From Streptomyces sp. NBC_00878 (GTDB taxonomy: Bacteria > Actinomycetota > Actinomycetes > Streptomycetales > Streptomycetaceae), in NCBI RefSeq assembly GCF_026341515.1, contig NZ_JAPEOK010000001.1, positions 9,734,001 to 9,798,000 of the forward strand: a DNA stretch of 64,000 bases. Direction: 5' to 3'. This document shows positions 1 through 9,410 of the stretch, in pieces. The position numbers and the translations under genes were made by a program. The notes under the pieces are model-generated. The model saw only the letters and a program-made list of their open reading frames with translations. It searched no databases and was not told the DNA's origin. The stretch's first letter is position 1. Every line of letters begins with the position of its first letter.

Positions 1-2403
1 GAAGGCCTGCCGCACGCGCCACAGGCCGTTCTGCGGCTCCTCCTCGATGAGCAGCAGCTTGGGGCCGCGCGCGTCCGGGCCCGTACCGAGGTCGTCGTAC
101 TCGTCCCAGTACTTGTCCATCGCCTCGCCCCAGGCGTCGGCGTCCCAGCCGGACTCGCCGTCCATCTCGCCGAGTTCCCCGACCTGGTCGAGGGCCGCGA
201 GTTCGACGCGACGGAACATGGCGTTGCGGACGAGGACCCGGAAGGCACGAGCGTTGGCGGTGACCGGTTTGACCTGGTCCGCCTTCTCCTGGGCCTCCTC
301 GGCCGTCATCTCCTCGGGGTTGGCCAGCTGCTCCCACTCGTCGAGGAGGCTGGAGTCGACCTGACGCACCATCTCGCCGAGCCAGGCGATCAGGTCCTCC
401 AGGTCCTCCGACTTCAGGTCGTCCGGGACGGTGTGGTCGAGAGCCTTGTAGGCACTTGCCAGGTACCGGAGCACAATGCCCTCGGTGCGGGCAAGCTCGT
501 AGTAGGACACGAACTCCGTGAAGGACATGGCACGTTCGTACATGTCGCGGATGACGGACTTCGGGGAGAGAGGATGGTCGCCCACCCACGGATGGCTCTT
601 GCGGTAGGTGTTGTACGCGTGGAAGAGCAGCTCTTCCAGCGGCTTGGGGTACACCACGTCCTGGAGCCGCTCCATGCGGTCCTCGTACTCGACGCCGTCC
701 GCCTTCATCGCCGCGACGGCCTCGCCGCGGGCCTTGTTCTGCTGGGCGGCGAGGATCTGCCGCGGGTCGTCCAGCGTGGACTCCACGACGGACACCATGT
801 CCAGGGCGTACGAAGGGGACTCGGGATCCAGGAGTTCGAACGCGGCGAGCGCGAAGGTCGACAGCGGCTGGTTGAGGGCGAAGTCCTGCTGCAGGTCGAC
901 GGTGAGGCGCACGATGCGTCCCTCGGCGTCCGGCTCGTCGAGCTTCTCCACGATTCCGCCGTCGAGGAGCGAGCGGTAGATGGCGATCGCCCGCCTGATG
1001 TGCCGCAGTTGCTGCTTACGCGGCTCGTGGTTGTCCTCCAGCAGATGCCGCATCGCGGCGAAGGCGTTGCCGGGCCGGGCGATCACCGACAGGAGCATCG
1101 TGTGCGTGACCCGGAAGCGCGAGGTCAGCGGCTCCGGGTCGGACGAGATCAGTTTCGCGAACGTGTTCTCCGTCCAGGCGACGAAGCCTTCCGGCGCCTT
1201 TTTGCGCACCACTTTGCGACGCTTCTTCGGATCGTCGCCCGCCTTGGCGAGGGCCTTCTCGTTCTCCACGACATGCTCCGGAGCCTGCGCCACGACGAAG
1301 CCCGCTGTGTCGAAGCCCGCGCGCCCGGCACGGCCCGCGATCTGGTGGAACTCCCGCGCGCGCAGCGTCCGCACCCGGGTGCCGTCGTACTTCGTCAGCG
1401 CCGTGAACAGCACGGTGCGGATGGGCACGTTGACGCCGACACCGAGGGTGTCGGTGCCGCAGATGACCTTCAGCAGACCGGCCTGCGCCAGCTTCTCCAC
1501 CAGGCGCCGGTACTTGGGCAGCATGCCGGCGTGGTGCACACCGATGCCGTGACGTACATAACGGGAGAGATTGCGGCCGAACTTGGTGGTGAAGCGGAAG
1601 TTGCCGATCAGCTCGGCGATCTGGTCCTTCTCCTCGCGCGTGCACATGTTGATGCTCATCAGCGCCTGCGCCCGCTCCACGGCCTGGGCCTGTGTGAAGT
1701 GCACGATGTAGACGGGCGCCTGCTTGGTTTCGAGGAGCTCGGTGAGCGTCTCCGTGAGCGGTGTCAGCTTGTACTCGTAGGAGAGGGGCACGGGCCGGGT
1801 CGCCGAGCGGACGACCGAGGTGGGACGGCCGGTCCGCCGGGTCAGATCCGTCTCGAACATCGCGACGTCGCCGAGCGTCGCCGACATCAGGATGAACTGG
1901 GCCTGCGGCAGTTCGAGGATCGGGATCTGCCAGGCCCAGCCGCGGTCGGCCTCGGCGTAAAAGTGGAACTCGTCCATCACGACCTGGCCCACGTCGGCCC
2001 GCTTGCCGTCGCGCAGCGCGATGGACGCGAGGACCTCGGCGGTGCAGCAGATGACAGGGGCGTCGGCGTTCACGGACGCGTCGCCGGTCAGCATGCCGAC
2101 GTTCTCGGTGCCGAACATCTTGCACAGCTCGAAGAACTTCTCCGAGACGAGCGCCTTGATCGGCGCCGTGTAGAAGGTGACCTCGTCCCGGGCGAGCGCC
2201 GCGAAGTGCGCACCCGCGGCGATCATGCTCTTGCCGGAACCGGTGGGCGTCGACACGATCACGTTCGCACCCGAAACCACCTCGATCAGCGCCTCCTCCT
2301 GGTGGGGGTAGAGCGTGAGACCGCGTTCCCCGGCCCACGACTCGAAGGCTTCGTAGAGGGCGTCGGGATCTGCGGTCTGCGGCAGCTGATCGATAAGGGT
2401 CAC
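1..2403 (-). CDS. Ski2-like DEAD/DEAH-box RNA helicase, DUF3516 type (3' end outside window)
   Basis: About 800 residues are visible and the reading frame is still open at base 1, so the C-terminus lies outside the window. Translation from GTG 2403 gives a Walker A motif (STPTGSGKS), a DEFH variant of the DEAH box (VVMDEFHFY), an SAT motif (ILMSAT) and motif VI (QIAGRAGRAGFD). This is the core of Ski2/Mtr4-like superfamily 2 helicases. The rest fits the actinobacterial DUF3516 helicases, ATP-driven RNA-unwinding enzymes thought to act in RNA turnover. The start was chosen because it gives the usual N-terminus (MTLIDQLP); the upstream GGGGG is a weak ribosome site. The gene is divergent from the next one. 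The family is clear; the cellular role is inferred. Confidence 0.9.
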   Translation of the reverse strand, partial: MTLIDQLPQTADPDALYEAFESWAGERGLTLYPHQEEALIEVVSGANVIVSTPTGSGKSMIAAGAHFAALARDEVTFYTAPIKALVSEKFFELCKMFGTENVGMLTGDASVNADAPVICCTAEVLASIALRDGKRADVGQVVMDEFHFYAEADRGWAWQIPILELPQAQFILMSATLGDVAMFETDLTRRTGRPTSVVRSATRPVPLSYEYKLTPLTETLTELLETKQAPVYIVHFTQAQAVERAQALMSINMCTREEKDQIAELIGNFRFTTKFGRNLSRYVRHGIGVHHAGMLPKYRRLVEKLAQAGLLKVICGTDTLGVGVNVPIRTVLFTALTKYDGTRVRTLRAREFHQIAGRAGRAGFDTAGFVVAQAPEHVVENEKALAKAGDDPKKRRKVVRKKAPEGFVAWTENTFAKLISSDPEPLTSRFRVTHTMLLSVIARPGNAFAAMRHLLEDNHEPRKQQLRHIRRAIAIYRSLLDGGIVEKLDEPDAEGRIVRLTVDLQQDFALNQPLSTFALAAFELLDPESPSYALDMVSVVESTLDDPRQILAAQQNKARGEAVAAMKADGVEYEDRMERLQDVVYPKPLEELLFHAYNTYRKSHPWVGDHPLSPKSVIRDMYERAMSFTEFVSYYELARTEGIVLRYLASAYKALDHTVPDDLKSEDLEDLIAWLGEMVRQVDSSLLDEWEQLANPEEMTAEEAQEKADQVKPVTANARAFRVLVRNAMFRRVELAALDQVGELGEMDGESGWDADAWGEAMDKYWDEYDDLGTGPDARGPKLLLIEEEPQNGLWRVRQAF

Positions 2404-2548
2404 GCCCCCATCTTGCCTGTGAACGCCCTTGAGAGGGGAATCGGATGCGGGCCCGAAGATCGCGAACGTTACGCTGTGGCGCCGACGGAGCGTCAGCGCG
2501 CCTGGGCAACTGGTTGTCAGTACAAGTGGAATGGGGCGGGGCACGGCG

Positions 2549-3343
2549 ATGATGGGACCAGCACACTCACTGTCGGGAGCGGCGGCCTGGCTGGGCGTCG
2601 GAGCCGCGGCCGCCGCCGCGGGATACACGATGCCCTGGCCGGTCCTCCTGGTCGGCGCACTGATCTGCGCGGGCGCGGCACTCGCCCCGGACCTGGATCA
2701 CCAGGCGGCGACCATCTCGCGGGCCTTCGGACCCGTCTCGCGAGGGCTGTGCGAGATCGTCGACAAGCTTTCCTACGCCGTCTACAAGGGGACGAAGAAG
2801 GCGGGCGACCCGCGTCGCTCCGGCGGGCACCGCACTCTGACGCACACCTGGTTGTGGGCGGTGCTGATCGGCGCCGGGGCCTCGGTCGTCGCGATCACCG
2901 GGGGCCGCTGGGGGGTCCTGGCACTTCTCTTCGTGCACATAGTGCTCGCCATCGAGGGGCTGCTCTGGCGGGCGACGCGTGGCTCCAGTGCCGACATCCT
3001 CGTGTGGCTGCTGGCCGCGACGAGTGCCTGGATCCTCGCGGGAATACTGGACAAGCCGGGCAACGGCGCCGACTGGCTGTTCACGGCGCCGGGCCAGGAG
3101 TACCTGTGGCTCGGGCTGCCGGTCCTCCTCGGTGCGCTGGTGCACGACATCGGGGACGCGTTGACGGTATCGGGTTGTCCGATCCTGTGGCCGATCCCGA
3201 TCGGCCGCAAGCGCTGGTACCCGATCGGACCGCCCAAGGCGTTGCGGTTCCGGGCGGGCAGCTGGGTCGAGCTGAAGGTCCTGATGCCGGCGTTCATGGT
3301 GCTCGGCGGAGTGGGGTGTGCGGCCGCGCTCAACTTCATCTGA
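2549..3343 (+). CDS. YdjM/DUF457-family membrane-bound metal-dependent hydrolase
   Basis: The 264-residue product starts MMGPAHSLSG and has His/Asp motifs typical of the LexA-regulated YdjM family: the N-terminal PAHS, APDLDH near residue 50, and GGHRTLTHT near residue 95. These sit among four or five hydrophobic segments. Such proteins are integral membrane proteins predicted to be metal-dependent hydrolases; no substrate is established. Two adjacent ATGs (2549, 2552) and another at 2531 are possible starts, and I chose 2549 because conservation appears to begin there. The gene faces rpmE2 across a 365-bp repeat tract. Confidence 0.8.
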   Translation: MMGPAHSLSGAAAWLGVGAAAAAAGYTMPWPVLLVGALICAGAALAPDLDHQAATISRAFGPVSRGLCEIVDKLSYAVYKGTKKAGDPRRSGGHRTLTHTWLWAVLIGAGASVVAITGGRWGVLALLFVHIVLAIEGLLWRATRGSSADILVWLLAATSAWILAGILDKPGNGADWLFTAPGQEYLWLGLPVLLGALVHDIGDALTVSGCPILWPIPIGRKRWYPIGPPKALRFRAGSWVELKVLMPAFMVLGGVGCAAALNFI

Positions 3344-3361
3344 GCGACCGCGACCGCTGGG

Positions 3362-3685
3362 CAGGCGCCGCCCTCCCGCGGCCTGGCGCCGCCCTCCCAG
3401 GGCCTGGTGCCGAGCTCCGACGGCTTGGCGCCGCGCTCCCGCGGCCTGGTGCCGAGCTCCCGCTGCTTGGCGACGGCCTCCCACGGCTTGATGCTGCTGT
3501 CAGCCGACCTGATGCCACAGCCAGTCGGTCGGACGCCGCCGTCGTTCGGCTGCGGCCGGGCGCCGTCACCAGTGGGCCAGATGCCGTTGCCGATCGGCCG
3601 GGCGCCCCCGCCAATCGGCCAGGTGCCCCCGCCGATCGGCCGGGCCTCACCACTCATCGGCCAGGCGTCGCCGCCTCCCGTCGCC
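3362..3685. repeat. Degenerate 21-bp (seven-codon) tandem repeat array, about 15 units
   Basis: The gap between the YdjM-like gene and rpmE2 is filled by about 15 imperfect 21-bp units. Early units resemble CTGGCGCCGCCCTCCCAGG and late units resemble CGGGCGCCCCCGCCAATCGG; one unit is 27 bp. Because 21 is a multiple of three, frames on both strands stay open and read as heptapeptide repeats, such as RAPPPIG on plus and ARPIGGG on minus. I find no good start with a ribosome-binding site on either strand. I therefore annotate a minisatellite or a decayed repeat-protein gene, not a CDS. Confidence 0.75.
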
Positions 3686-3708
3686 AAGAGAATCGCGCCG
3701 TGGCAGGT

Positions 3709-3990
3709 TCAGGCCGTGTCGCCCCCGCCCGGCGTCCGGTCCTGGCTCCCCTTGCCGTACCGCTTCTCGAATTGGGCGACCCGGCCCTCGGTGTCCACGG
3801 TCCGGGCCTTGCCCGTGTAGAAGGGATGGCTCTCGGAGGAGATCTCCACGTCCACTACGGGGTACGTCTCGCCGTCGTCCCAGTCGATCGTCCGGTCGCT
3901 GGTAGCGGTGGACCGGGTGAGGAAGGCGTATCCGGCGGCGCGGTCACGGAAGACCACGGGGTGGTAATCGGGCTGCTTGTCCTGCTGCAT
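3709..3990 (-). CDS. rpmE2: Ribosomal protein bL31, type B (zinc-independent)
   Basis: The 93-residue product carries the L31 signature [19 protein letters not shown] and ends with [13 protein letters not shown] before a short tail. The CxxC zinc motif of the type A paralogue is absent, which defines the C-minus (RpmE2/YkgM) form. In streptomycetes this form typically replaces the zinc-containing L31 under zinc limitation, releasing zinc from ribosomes. ATG 3990 is preceded by AAGGAG at good spacing. The DUF5709 gene lies 73 bp upstream on the same strand. I did not identify a Zur box with confidence. Confidence 0.92.
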   Translation of the reverse strand: MQQDKQPDYHPVVFRDRAAGYAFLTRSTATSDRTIDWDDGETYPVVDVEISSESHPFYTGKARTVDTEGRVAQFEKRYGKGSQDRTPGGGDTA

Positions 3991-4063
3991 GACTGCTCCT
4001 TGCCTGGGGAGTGCGGGGAGTGGGTGCGGGGACAGGGCGGGGCAGGCGGCGGGATCGGCCCCG

Positions 4064-4534
4064 TCAGCCGTACGGGCCGTCCTCGTCGACGATGTGCATG
4101 GCGGCCTCTTCCGCCGAGGCCGCGGCGCCGTCGATGCCCACGTCGGTGGCGATCAGACCGCTCTCCTCGTCCTCGTGCGCGCCTTCGTTCGGCGCCACGA
4201 GACGGCCGGAGCGGAGGTCGCCCACCTCGTTGTCCAAGGGTTCCCCGTCCGAGTCCGGGCAGTCTCCGATGCCGTCACCGTCGGGTGCCTCGATGTCCGG
4301 AAGCTCCTCCGCGAGGCGTTCGTCCAGGGTCTCGCCGTGACGCCGTTCGGCAGCGGTCACGTCGTTGCGCTCCACCGCCCACGGTCGCTCCGGCGGTGAC
4401 CAGCCCCGGTCCAGAGGATCGCTCACGCCGTCGGATTCCAGGGTGTCCTCGGCGTCGAGCAGCCCCGCGTCGTCCTGAACCTCGGATCCGTCGGGCTGGT
4501 AGACGTCGTCTCCCCAACCGTCGGCGCTGTCCAC
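4064..4534 (-). CDS. DUF5709 domain-containing acidic protein
   Basis: A 156-residue, strongly acidic, soluble protein. It contains the run [35 protein letters not shown] (in short, [12 protein letters not shown] followed by [10 protein letters not shown]) and [11 protein letters not shown], the pattern of actinobacterial DUF5709 proteins. No signal peptide, membrane segment or catalytic motif is visible, and the biochemical role is unknown. The start is GTG 4534. It is co-directional with rpmE2 downstream and may share a transcript with it. Confidence 0.8.
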   Translation of the reverse strand: MDSADGWGDDVYQPDGSEVQDDAGLLDAEDTLESDGVSDPLDRGWSPPERPWAVERNDVTAAERRHGETLDERLAEELPDIEAPDGDGIGDCPDSDGEPLDNEVGDLRSGRLVAPNEGAHEDEESGLIATDVGIDGAAASAEEAAMHIVDEDGPYG

Positions 4535-4726
4535 AGGTACCTCCAGGTGGTGCGGGCCGGCCTGCTGTCACCGTGTTCGGCGGCGGGAGCGCGGGCCACT
4601 CGGCCCAGGACTCGCCCGTACGGAACATGCGGAACCAGGCGGTTCCCGGGCGTTCCCCGAACCGGTGCCGACATCCAGCCTTCCACCCCTCTTCGACACC
4701 GCGCAACGGCACGGAGCACGGCGGTG

Positions 4727-4767
4727 GGCTCCGGCCCTCCCACCAGCGACGGGTGCGGGCCGGAGCC
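4727..4767 (-). terminator. Perfect 11-bp hairpin downstream of the ABC exporter operon
   Basis: GGCTCCGGCCC (4727-4737) pairs perfectly with GGGCCGGAGCC (4757-4767) around a 19-nt loop. It lies about 100 bp past the stop of the upstream minus-strand ABC gene and before the DUF5709 gene, so termination of the exporter transcript is the natural reading. There is no U-tract, as is usual in streptomycetes. I see nothing else in the 329-bp gap 4535-4863. Confidence 0.6.
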
Positions 4768-4863
4768 GGGGGCACGCGACAGCACGCCCCCGACCGGCTC
4801 ACGCGCGGACAGCGAACGGGTCCCGGCCGGCCCGAACCGAGGCCGACCGAGGGCAGCGCTCGC

Positions 4864-6654
4864 TCACCCGTGCCAGGACCGCCACAGCGCCGCGTACGCG
4901 CCGTCCGCGGCGACCAGCTGATCATGGCTACCGAGTTCGCTGATGCGGCCGTTCTCGACGACGGCGATGACGTCCGCGTCGTGGGCGGTGTGCAGCCGGT
5001 GGGCGATGGCGACCACGGTGCGGCCGTCGAGGACGCGGGACAGGGAGCGCTCCAGATGCCGGGCCGCGCGCGGGTCGAGGAGCGAGGTGGCCTCGTCCAG
5101 GACGAGCGTGTGCGGGTCGGCGAGCACCAGCCGGGCGAGCGCGATCTGCTGGGCCTGGGCCGGAGTGAGAGCGACCCCGCCAGAGCCGACCTCGGTGTCC
5201 AGACCCTCGTCCAGCGCCCGCGCCCAGCCGTCGGCGTCGACCGCGCCGAGGGCGGCCCACAGTTCGGCGTCGTCGGCGTCCGTGCGGGCGAGGAGCAGGT
5301 TGTCGCGCAGGGCGCCCACGAACACGTGGTGTTCCTGGTTGACCAGGGCCACGTGGGAGCGGACCCGTTCGGCGGACATCCGGGACAGTTCGGCGCCGCC
5401 GAGCGTGATCCGGCCGGCCCGGGGTGCGTAGATCCCGGCGAGCAGCCTGCCCAGCGTGGACTTGCCCGCGCCGGACGGGCCGACCAGGGCCAGCCGGGTG
5501 CCCGGCGCGACCTCCAGAGAGACCTTGCGCAGCACGTCGACGCCGGCGCGGTAGCCGAAGTGCACCTGGTCGGCGTGCACGTCACGCCCGTCGGGAGCCA
5601 GCGACCCGTCGCCCGCGTCCGGCTCGATGTCGCGGACGCCGACCAGCCGGGCCAGCGAGACCTGGGCCACCTGAAGCTCGTCGTACCAGCGCAGGATCAG
5701 ACCCACCGGGTCGACGAGCATCTGCGCGATCAGGGCGCCAGTCGTCAGCTGGCCCACCCCGATCCAGCCCTGGATGACGAAGTACCCACCGATCATCAGG
5801 ACCGAGCCGAGAACCGTGACGTGGGTGAGGTTGATGACCGGGAAGAGCACCGAGCGCAACCACAGGGTGTACCGCTCCCAGGCGGTCCACTCCTGGACCC
5901 GCCGGTCCGACAGCTTGATGCGGCGCTCGCTCAGGCGGTGCGCCTCGATGGTGCGGCCCGCGTCCACCGTCTCCGAGAGCACGGCGGCCACCGCGGCGTA
6001 ACCGGCGGCCTCGGAGCGGTAGCCGGACGGCGCGCGCTTGAAGTACCAGCGGCAGCCCACCACCAGGATCGGGACGGCGACCAGCACGGCGGGCGCGAGC
6101 GGCGGCGCGGTCACGGCGAGACCGCCGAGCAGCAGCGCCACCCAGACCACACCGATGGCCAGCTGCGGCACCGCCTCGCGCATGGCGTTGGCCAGCCGGT
6201 CGATGTCCGTGGTGATCCGGGACAGCAGATCGCCCGTCCCGGCCCGCTCCAGGACGCCCGGCGGCAGCCCCACCGACCGTACGAGGAAGTCCTCGCGCAG
6301 GTCGGCCAGCATCCGCTCGCCGAGTATGGCGCCCCGCAGCCGCACCTGGCGTACGAACACGGCCTGGACCACCAGGGCGAGGACGAACAGCGCGGCGGTG
6401 CGCTCCATATGGAGTTCGCGTGCCGCCGCCGTGCCGTCGGAGACGCGCTGGACGAGCGACCCCAGCAGATAGGGGCCCACCATCGAGGTGACGACAGCGA
6501 CCGTGTTGACGGTGATGAGCAGGAGGAAGGCACGGCGGTGCCGTTGGAACAGTTCGGCCACGTAGGCGCGTACGGTCGCGGGGGCGCCGACGGGCAGGGT
6601 CTCTGCGGTCGTCGGGGCCGCCGGATCGTAGGCCGGTGGCGCCACGCCGATCAT
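4864..6654 (-). CDS. ABC exporter half-transporter, subunit 2 (degenerate signature motif)
   Basis: The 596-residue product has an N-terminal six-helix exporter domain (about residues 30-320) and an ATPase domain. The Walker A (GPSGAGKST), Walker B/Glu (LVLDEATS) and H-loop (IAHRLHT) are intact, but the ABC signature LSGGQ is replaced by LTPAQ. Its start ATGA overlaps the stop of the upstream partner by 4 nt, so the two are translationally coupled. Together they should form a heterodimeric exporter with one competent ATP site: this subunit's Walker motifs plus the partner's LSGGQ. The substrate is unknown; multidrug, lipid or peptide export are all possible. Confidence 0.9.
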   Translation of the reverse strand: MIGVAPPAYDPAAPTTAETLPVGAPATVRAYVAELFQRHRRAFLLLITVNTVAVVTSMVGPYLLGSLVQRVSDGTAAARELHMERTAALFVLALVVQAVFVRQVRLRGAILGERMLADLREDFLVRSVGLPPGVLERAGTGDLLSRITTDIDRLANAMREAVPQLAIGVVWVALLLGGLAVTAPPLAPAVLVAVPILVVGCRWYFKRAPSGYRSEAAGYAAVAAVLSETVDAGRTIEAHRLSERRIKLSDRRVQEWTAWERYTLWLRSVLFPVINLTHVTVLGSVLMIGGYFVIQGWIGVGQLTTGALIAQMLVDPVGLILRWYDELQVAQVSLARLVGVRDIEPDAGDGSLAPDGRDVHADQVHFGYRAGVDVLRKVSLEVAPGTRLALVGPSGAGKSTLGRLLAGIYAPRAGRITLGGAELSRMSAERVRSHVALVNQEHHVFVGALRDNLLLARTDADDAELWAALGAVDADGWARALDEGLDTEVGSGGVALTPAQAQQIALARLVLADPHTLVLDEATSLLDPRAARHLERSLSRVLDGRTVVAIAHRLHTAHDADVIAVVENGRISELGSHDQLVAADGAYAALWRSWHG

Positions 6655-8450
6655 GCGGTCTCCTCGATTTCTTCCAGTTCTGGCAGGTGGCCGAGTTCGT
6701 GGGCGGCGGCCTCGTCGTCGGTCTCACGGGTCACCACGGCCCGGTACCGGGGCTCGCTGTGCAGCAGCTCGCGGTGTATGCCGACCGCCGCGACCTCGTC
6801 CTCGTGGACGAGCACGACCCGGTCCGCGTGGTCGAGGAGCAGCGGTGACGAGGTGAACACCACCGTCGTGCGGCCGTGGCGCAGGGACCGGATGCCGTCG
6901 GCGACGCGTGCCTCGGTGTGCGAGTCGACCGCGGACGTCGGTTCGTCCAGGACGAGCACCTCCGGGTCCGTGATCAGCGACCGGGCCAGCGCGAGCCGCT
7001 GGCGCTGGCCGCCCGACAGGGAGCGGCCGCGTTCGGTGATCCGGGCGTCCATCGGGTCGTCGGCGTCCAGCGACCCCTGGGCGAGCGCGTCCAGGACGTC
7101 GCCGCACTGCGCGGCGGCCAGTGCCTTCTCGGGACTGACCTCCCCCGAGGCGGGCACGTCGAGCAGCTCGCGCAGGGTGCCGGAGAGCAGAACCGGGTCC
7201 TTGTCCTGGACGAGGACGGCACTGCGGGCCGAGTCGAGCGGCAGCTCGTCCAGCGGCACGCCGCCGACCAGCGCCGACGGCAGCTCCGAGGAGTCCGCCG
7301 CGTGACCGCCGAGCCGCTCCGCCAGCGCACCCGCCGCGTCCGGGTCACCGCACACCACGGCGGTGAGCCGCCCCGCGGGCGCGAGCAGCCCGGTCGCGGG
7401 GTCGTACAGGTCCCCGGCCGGTACGACGGCCTCGCGCGACCCCTCGCCGTCCGTCGCCCGCTCCAGCGACAGCACCCGGGCGGCGCGTTTCGCGGACGGC
7501 CGGGAGAAGGAGTAGGCCATGGCGATCTCCTCGAAGTGACGGAGCGGATAGGTGAGCAGCATGACGGCGCTGTACACGGTGACCAGTTCACCGACGGTGA
7601 TCCGGCCGTCCCGGGCCAGGTTCACGCCGTGCCAGACGACGACGATCAGCAGCAGTCCGGGCAGCAGTACCTGGATCGCGGAGATCAGTGCCCACATACG
7701 GGCGCTGCGCACGGCCGCGTGCCGGACCTCCTGCGAGGCACGGCGGTACCGGTCGAGGAACAGCTCCTCGCCGCCGATGCCGCGCAGCACGCGCAGCCCC
7801 GCGACGGTGTCCGAGGCGAGTTCCGTGGCGCGGCCCGCCTTCTCGCGCTGGCAGTCGGCACGCCGGGTCGCCCGGGGAAGCAGCGGCAGCACCGCGAGCG
7901 CCAGCACGGGCATGCCCACGGCGACGACGATGCCGAGCGCCGGCTGGTAGACGACCAGGGCGACACAGACGAACACGATCGTCACCGCCGCCGCGGTGAA
8001 CCGCGATACGGCCTCGACGAACCAGCCGATCTTCTCCACGTCGCCGGTCGAGACCGCGACGACCTCACCGGCCGCCACGCGCCGCGTCAGCGCGGAGCCC
8101 AGCAGGGCGGTCCTGCGCGCCAGGAGCTGCTGGACGCGCGCGGCCGCTGTGATCCAGTTGGTGACCGCGACCCGGTGGAGCATGGTGTCGCCCAGCGCGA
8201 TACCGACCCCGCACAGCGCGAGCAGCCCGCCCGCCAGGCCGAGCCGCGCACCGGAGCGGTCCACGACGGCCTGGACGGCGAAGCCCACACAGAAGGGCAG
8301 CCCGGACACGGACATGAAGTGCAGCAGACCCCAGGCCAGGGCCTTCACCTGTCCGCCGAGCTGATTCCGGCCGAGCCACACCAGGAACCGGGGACCCGAG
8401 CGTGCGTCCGGCACACCCGGGTCGGGATACGGAAGGTCTTGAATCTGCAT
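6651..8450 (-). CDS. ABC exporter half-transporter, subunit 1 (Walker A and H-loop lost)
   Basis: A 599-residue half-exporter with a six-helix membrane domain and an ATPase domain that keeps the signature (LSGGQRQRLALARSL) and Walker B with catalytic Glu (VLVLDEPTSAVD). Where the P-loop should be it reads VCGDPDAAGAL, with no Lys-Ser/Thr, and the H-loop His is replaced (FTSSPLLL). It therefore cannot form a normal ATP site with its own Walker motifs but can donate LSGGQ to the partner. ATG 8450 was chosen because upstream in-frame sequence is not protein-like and a GGGA lies close by. It is the first gene of a two-gene operon, divergent from the L,D-transpeptidase gene. Confidence 0.88.
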   Translation of the reverse strand: MQIQDLPYPDPGVPDARSGPRFLVWLGRNQLGGQVKALAWGLLHFMSVSGLPFCVGFAVQAVVDRSGARLGLAGGLLALCGVGIALGDTMLHRVAVTNWITAAARVQQLLARRTALLGSALTRRVAAGEVVAVSTGDVEKIGWFVEAVSRFTAAAVTIVFVCVALVVYQPALGIVVAVGMPVLALAVLPLLPRATRRADCQREKAGRATELASDTVAGLRVLRGIGGEELFLDRYRRASQEVRHAAVRSARMWALISAIQVLLPGLLLIVVVWHGVNLARDGRITVGELVTVYSAVMLLTYPLRHFEEIAMAYSFSRPSAKRAARVLSLERATDGEGSREAVVPAGDLYDPATGLLAPAGRLTAVVCGDPDAAGALAERLGGHAADSSELPSALVGGVPLDELPLDSARSAVLVQDKDPVLLSGTLRELLDVPASGEVSPEKALAAAQCGDVLDALAQGSLDADDPMDARITERGRSLSGGQRQRLALARSLITDPEVLVLDEPTSAVDSHTEARVADGIRSLRHGRTTVVFTSSPLLLDHADRVVLVHEDEVAAVGIHRELLHSEPRYRAVVTRETDDEAAAHELGHLPELEEIEETA

Positions 8451-8654
8451 GACGTCCCAGGGGCTCGTAGAAGGGGGTGGGGGAGGCAACAAACCGTGAA
8501 AGGTTCGCGTCACAGCGTGTCCGCAGGCAAACGGTTTTCCGCCGCGAGGCAAAGATTCGGCCCGGACCATCCGCATATGGGCCGGAAGCCGAGGGGCCGG
8601 ACACAATAGTCCGGATCGTGGTGCGACGATGGATCGATGCGAATAGGCGGTGCG

Positions 8655-9383
8655 ATGCGCACGACGGCCACGGCCGCGGTGTCCGGTGCCCTTCTGATGT
8701 CCCTGGCGGCCTGCGGCGGTTCCGGCGGCGGGAGCGGGAAGAAGGGCGACGGGCGGACGGACGACCCCGACCGGCCCGAGCAGGCGCGCACCGTCGACCT
8801 CAAGCGCATCCCCGGCGTCGGGGACACCCTGCGCAAGCAGATTCCCGCCGACTCCCGCCAGGTCGTGGCCGTCTACGGAGAGGGCGAGGACTCGGCGGAC
8901 TCCACGATCGTCCTGTACACCAAGTCCGGCTCCACCTGGGACAAGACCCGCAGCTGGAAGGGCCACAACGGCAAGAAGGGCTGGACGACCAACCACCGGG
9001 AGAACGACAAACGCAGCCCCGTCGGGGTGTTCACGCTCAGCGACGCGGGCGGAGTACTCGCCGACCCCGGCGCCAAACTCCCGTACACCGAGTCCGCGGG
9101 CTTCCAGGCCCCGCACTACTGGGCCAAGTCGCACTGGAATGACTTCGACTACGTCATCGCCATCGACTACAACCGCGTCAAGGGCACCTCGCCCAACGAC
9201 CCGGCCCGCCCCCAGGGCCAGTCCAAGGGCGGCAGTATCTGGCTGCACATGGACCACGGCAGCGGTACGTCGGCCTGCGTGAGCCTGCCCAAGTCCGGCA
9301 TGGAGTACCTGCTGCGCACCCTCGACCCGGGCCGGCACCCGGTCGTAGTGATGGGCGACAAGGCGAACCTCAAAGCCGCCTGA
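8655..9383 (+). CDS. Secreted lipoprotein L,D-transpeptidase (YkuD family)
   Basis: A 242-residue product with a lipoprotein signal (hydrophobic stretch ending LMSLAAC, Cys about residue 20), a Gly/Ser/Lys-rich linker, and a YkuD domain with IWLHMDHGSGTSACVSLP. That segment contains the His and nucleophilic Cys of L,D-transpeptidases. The enzyme should act outside the membrane, forming 3-3 peptidoglycan cross-links or attaching proteins to stem peptides. ATG 8655 is preceded by AGGCGG; an in-frame ATG at 8637 would add six residues but lacks a ribosome site. The 186-bp gap to the divergent ABC operon must carry both promoters. Confidence 0.85.
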   Translation: MRTTATAAVSGALLMSLAACGGSGGGSGKKGDGRTDDPDRPEQARTVDLKRIPGVGDTLRKQIPADSRQVVAVYGEGEDSADSTIVLYTKSGSTWDKTRSWKGHNGKKGWTTNHRENDKRSPVGVFTLSDAGGVLADPGAKLPYTESAGFQAPHYWAKSHWNDFDYVIAIDYNRVKGTSPNDPARPQGQSKGGSIWLHMDHGSGTSACVSLPKSGMEYLLRTLDPGRHPVVVMGDKANLKAA

Positions 9384-9410
9384 CCGCCCGTCACCGGCCA
9401 CCACGCGCCC

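Noticed and set aside
3407..3820. Heptapeptide-repeat protein on the plus strand across the minisatellite
   Set aside because: No ribosome-binding site, and the frame runs antisense into rpmE2. Kept as a repeat, with the coding option noted as a finding.
433..7305. A 2290-codon plus-strand open frame
   Set aside because: It runs antisense across the helicase, repeat tract, rpmE2, DUF5709 and both ABC genes. Its translation is His/Arg/Gly/Val-rich with no domain, the typical antisense shadow of GC-rich genes.
6651..9404. Starting ABC subunit 1 at 9404, giving 917 residues
   Set aside because: The extra N-terminus is antisense to the L,D-transpeptidase gene and has no exporter features. Conserved sequence begins at ATG 8450.
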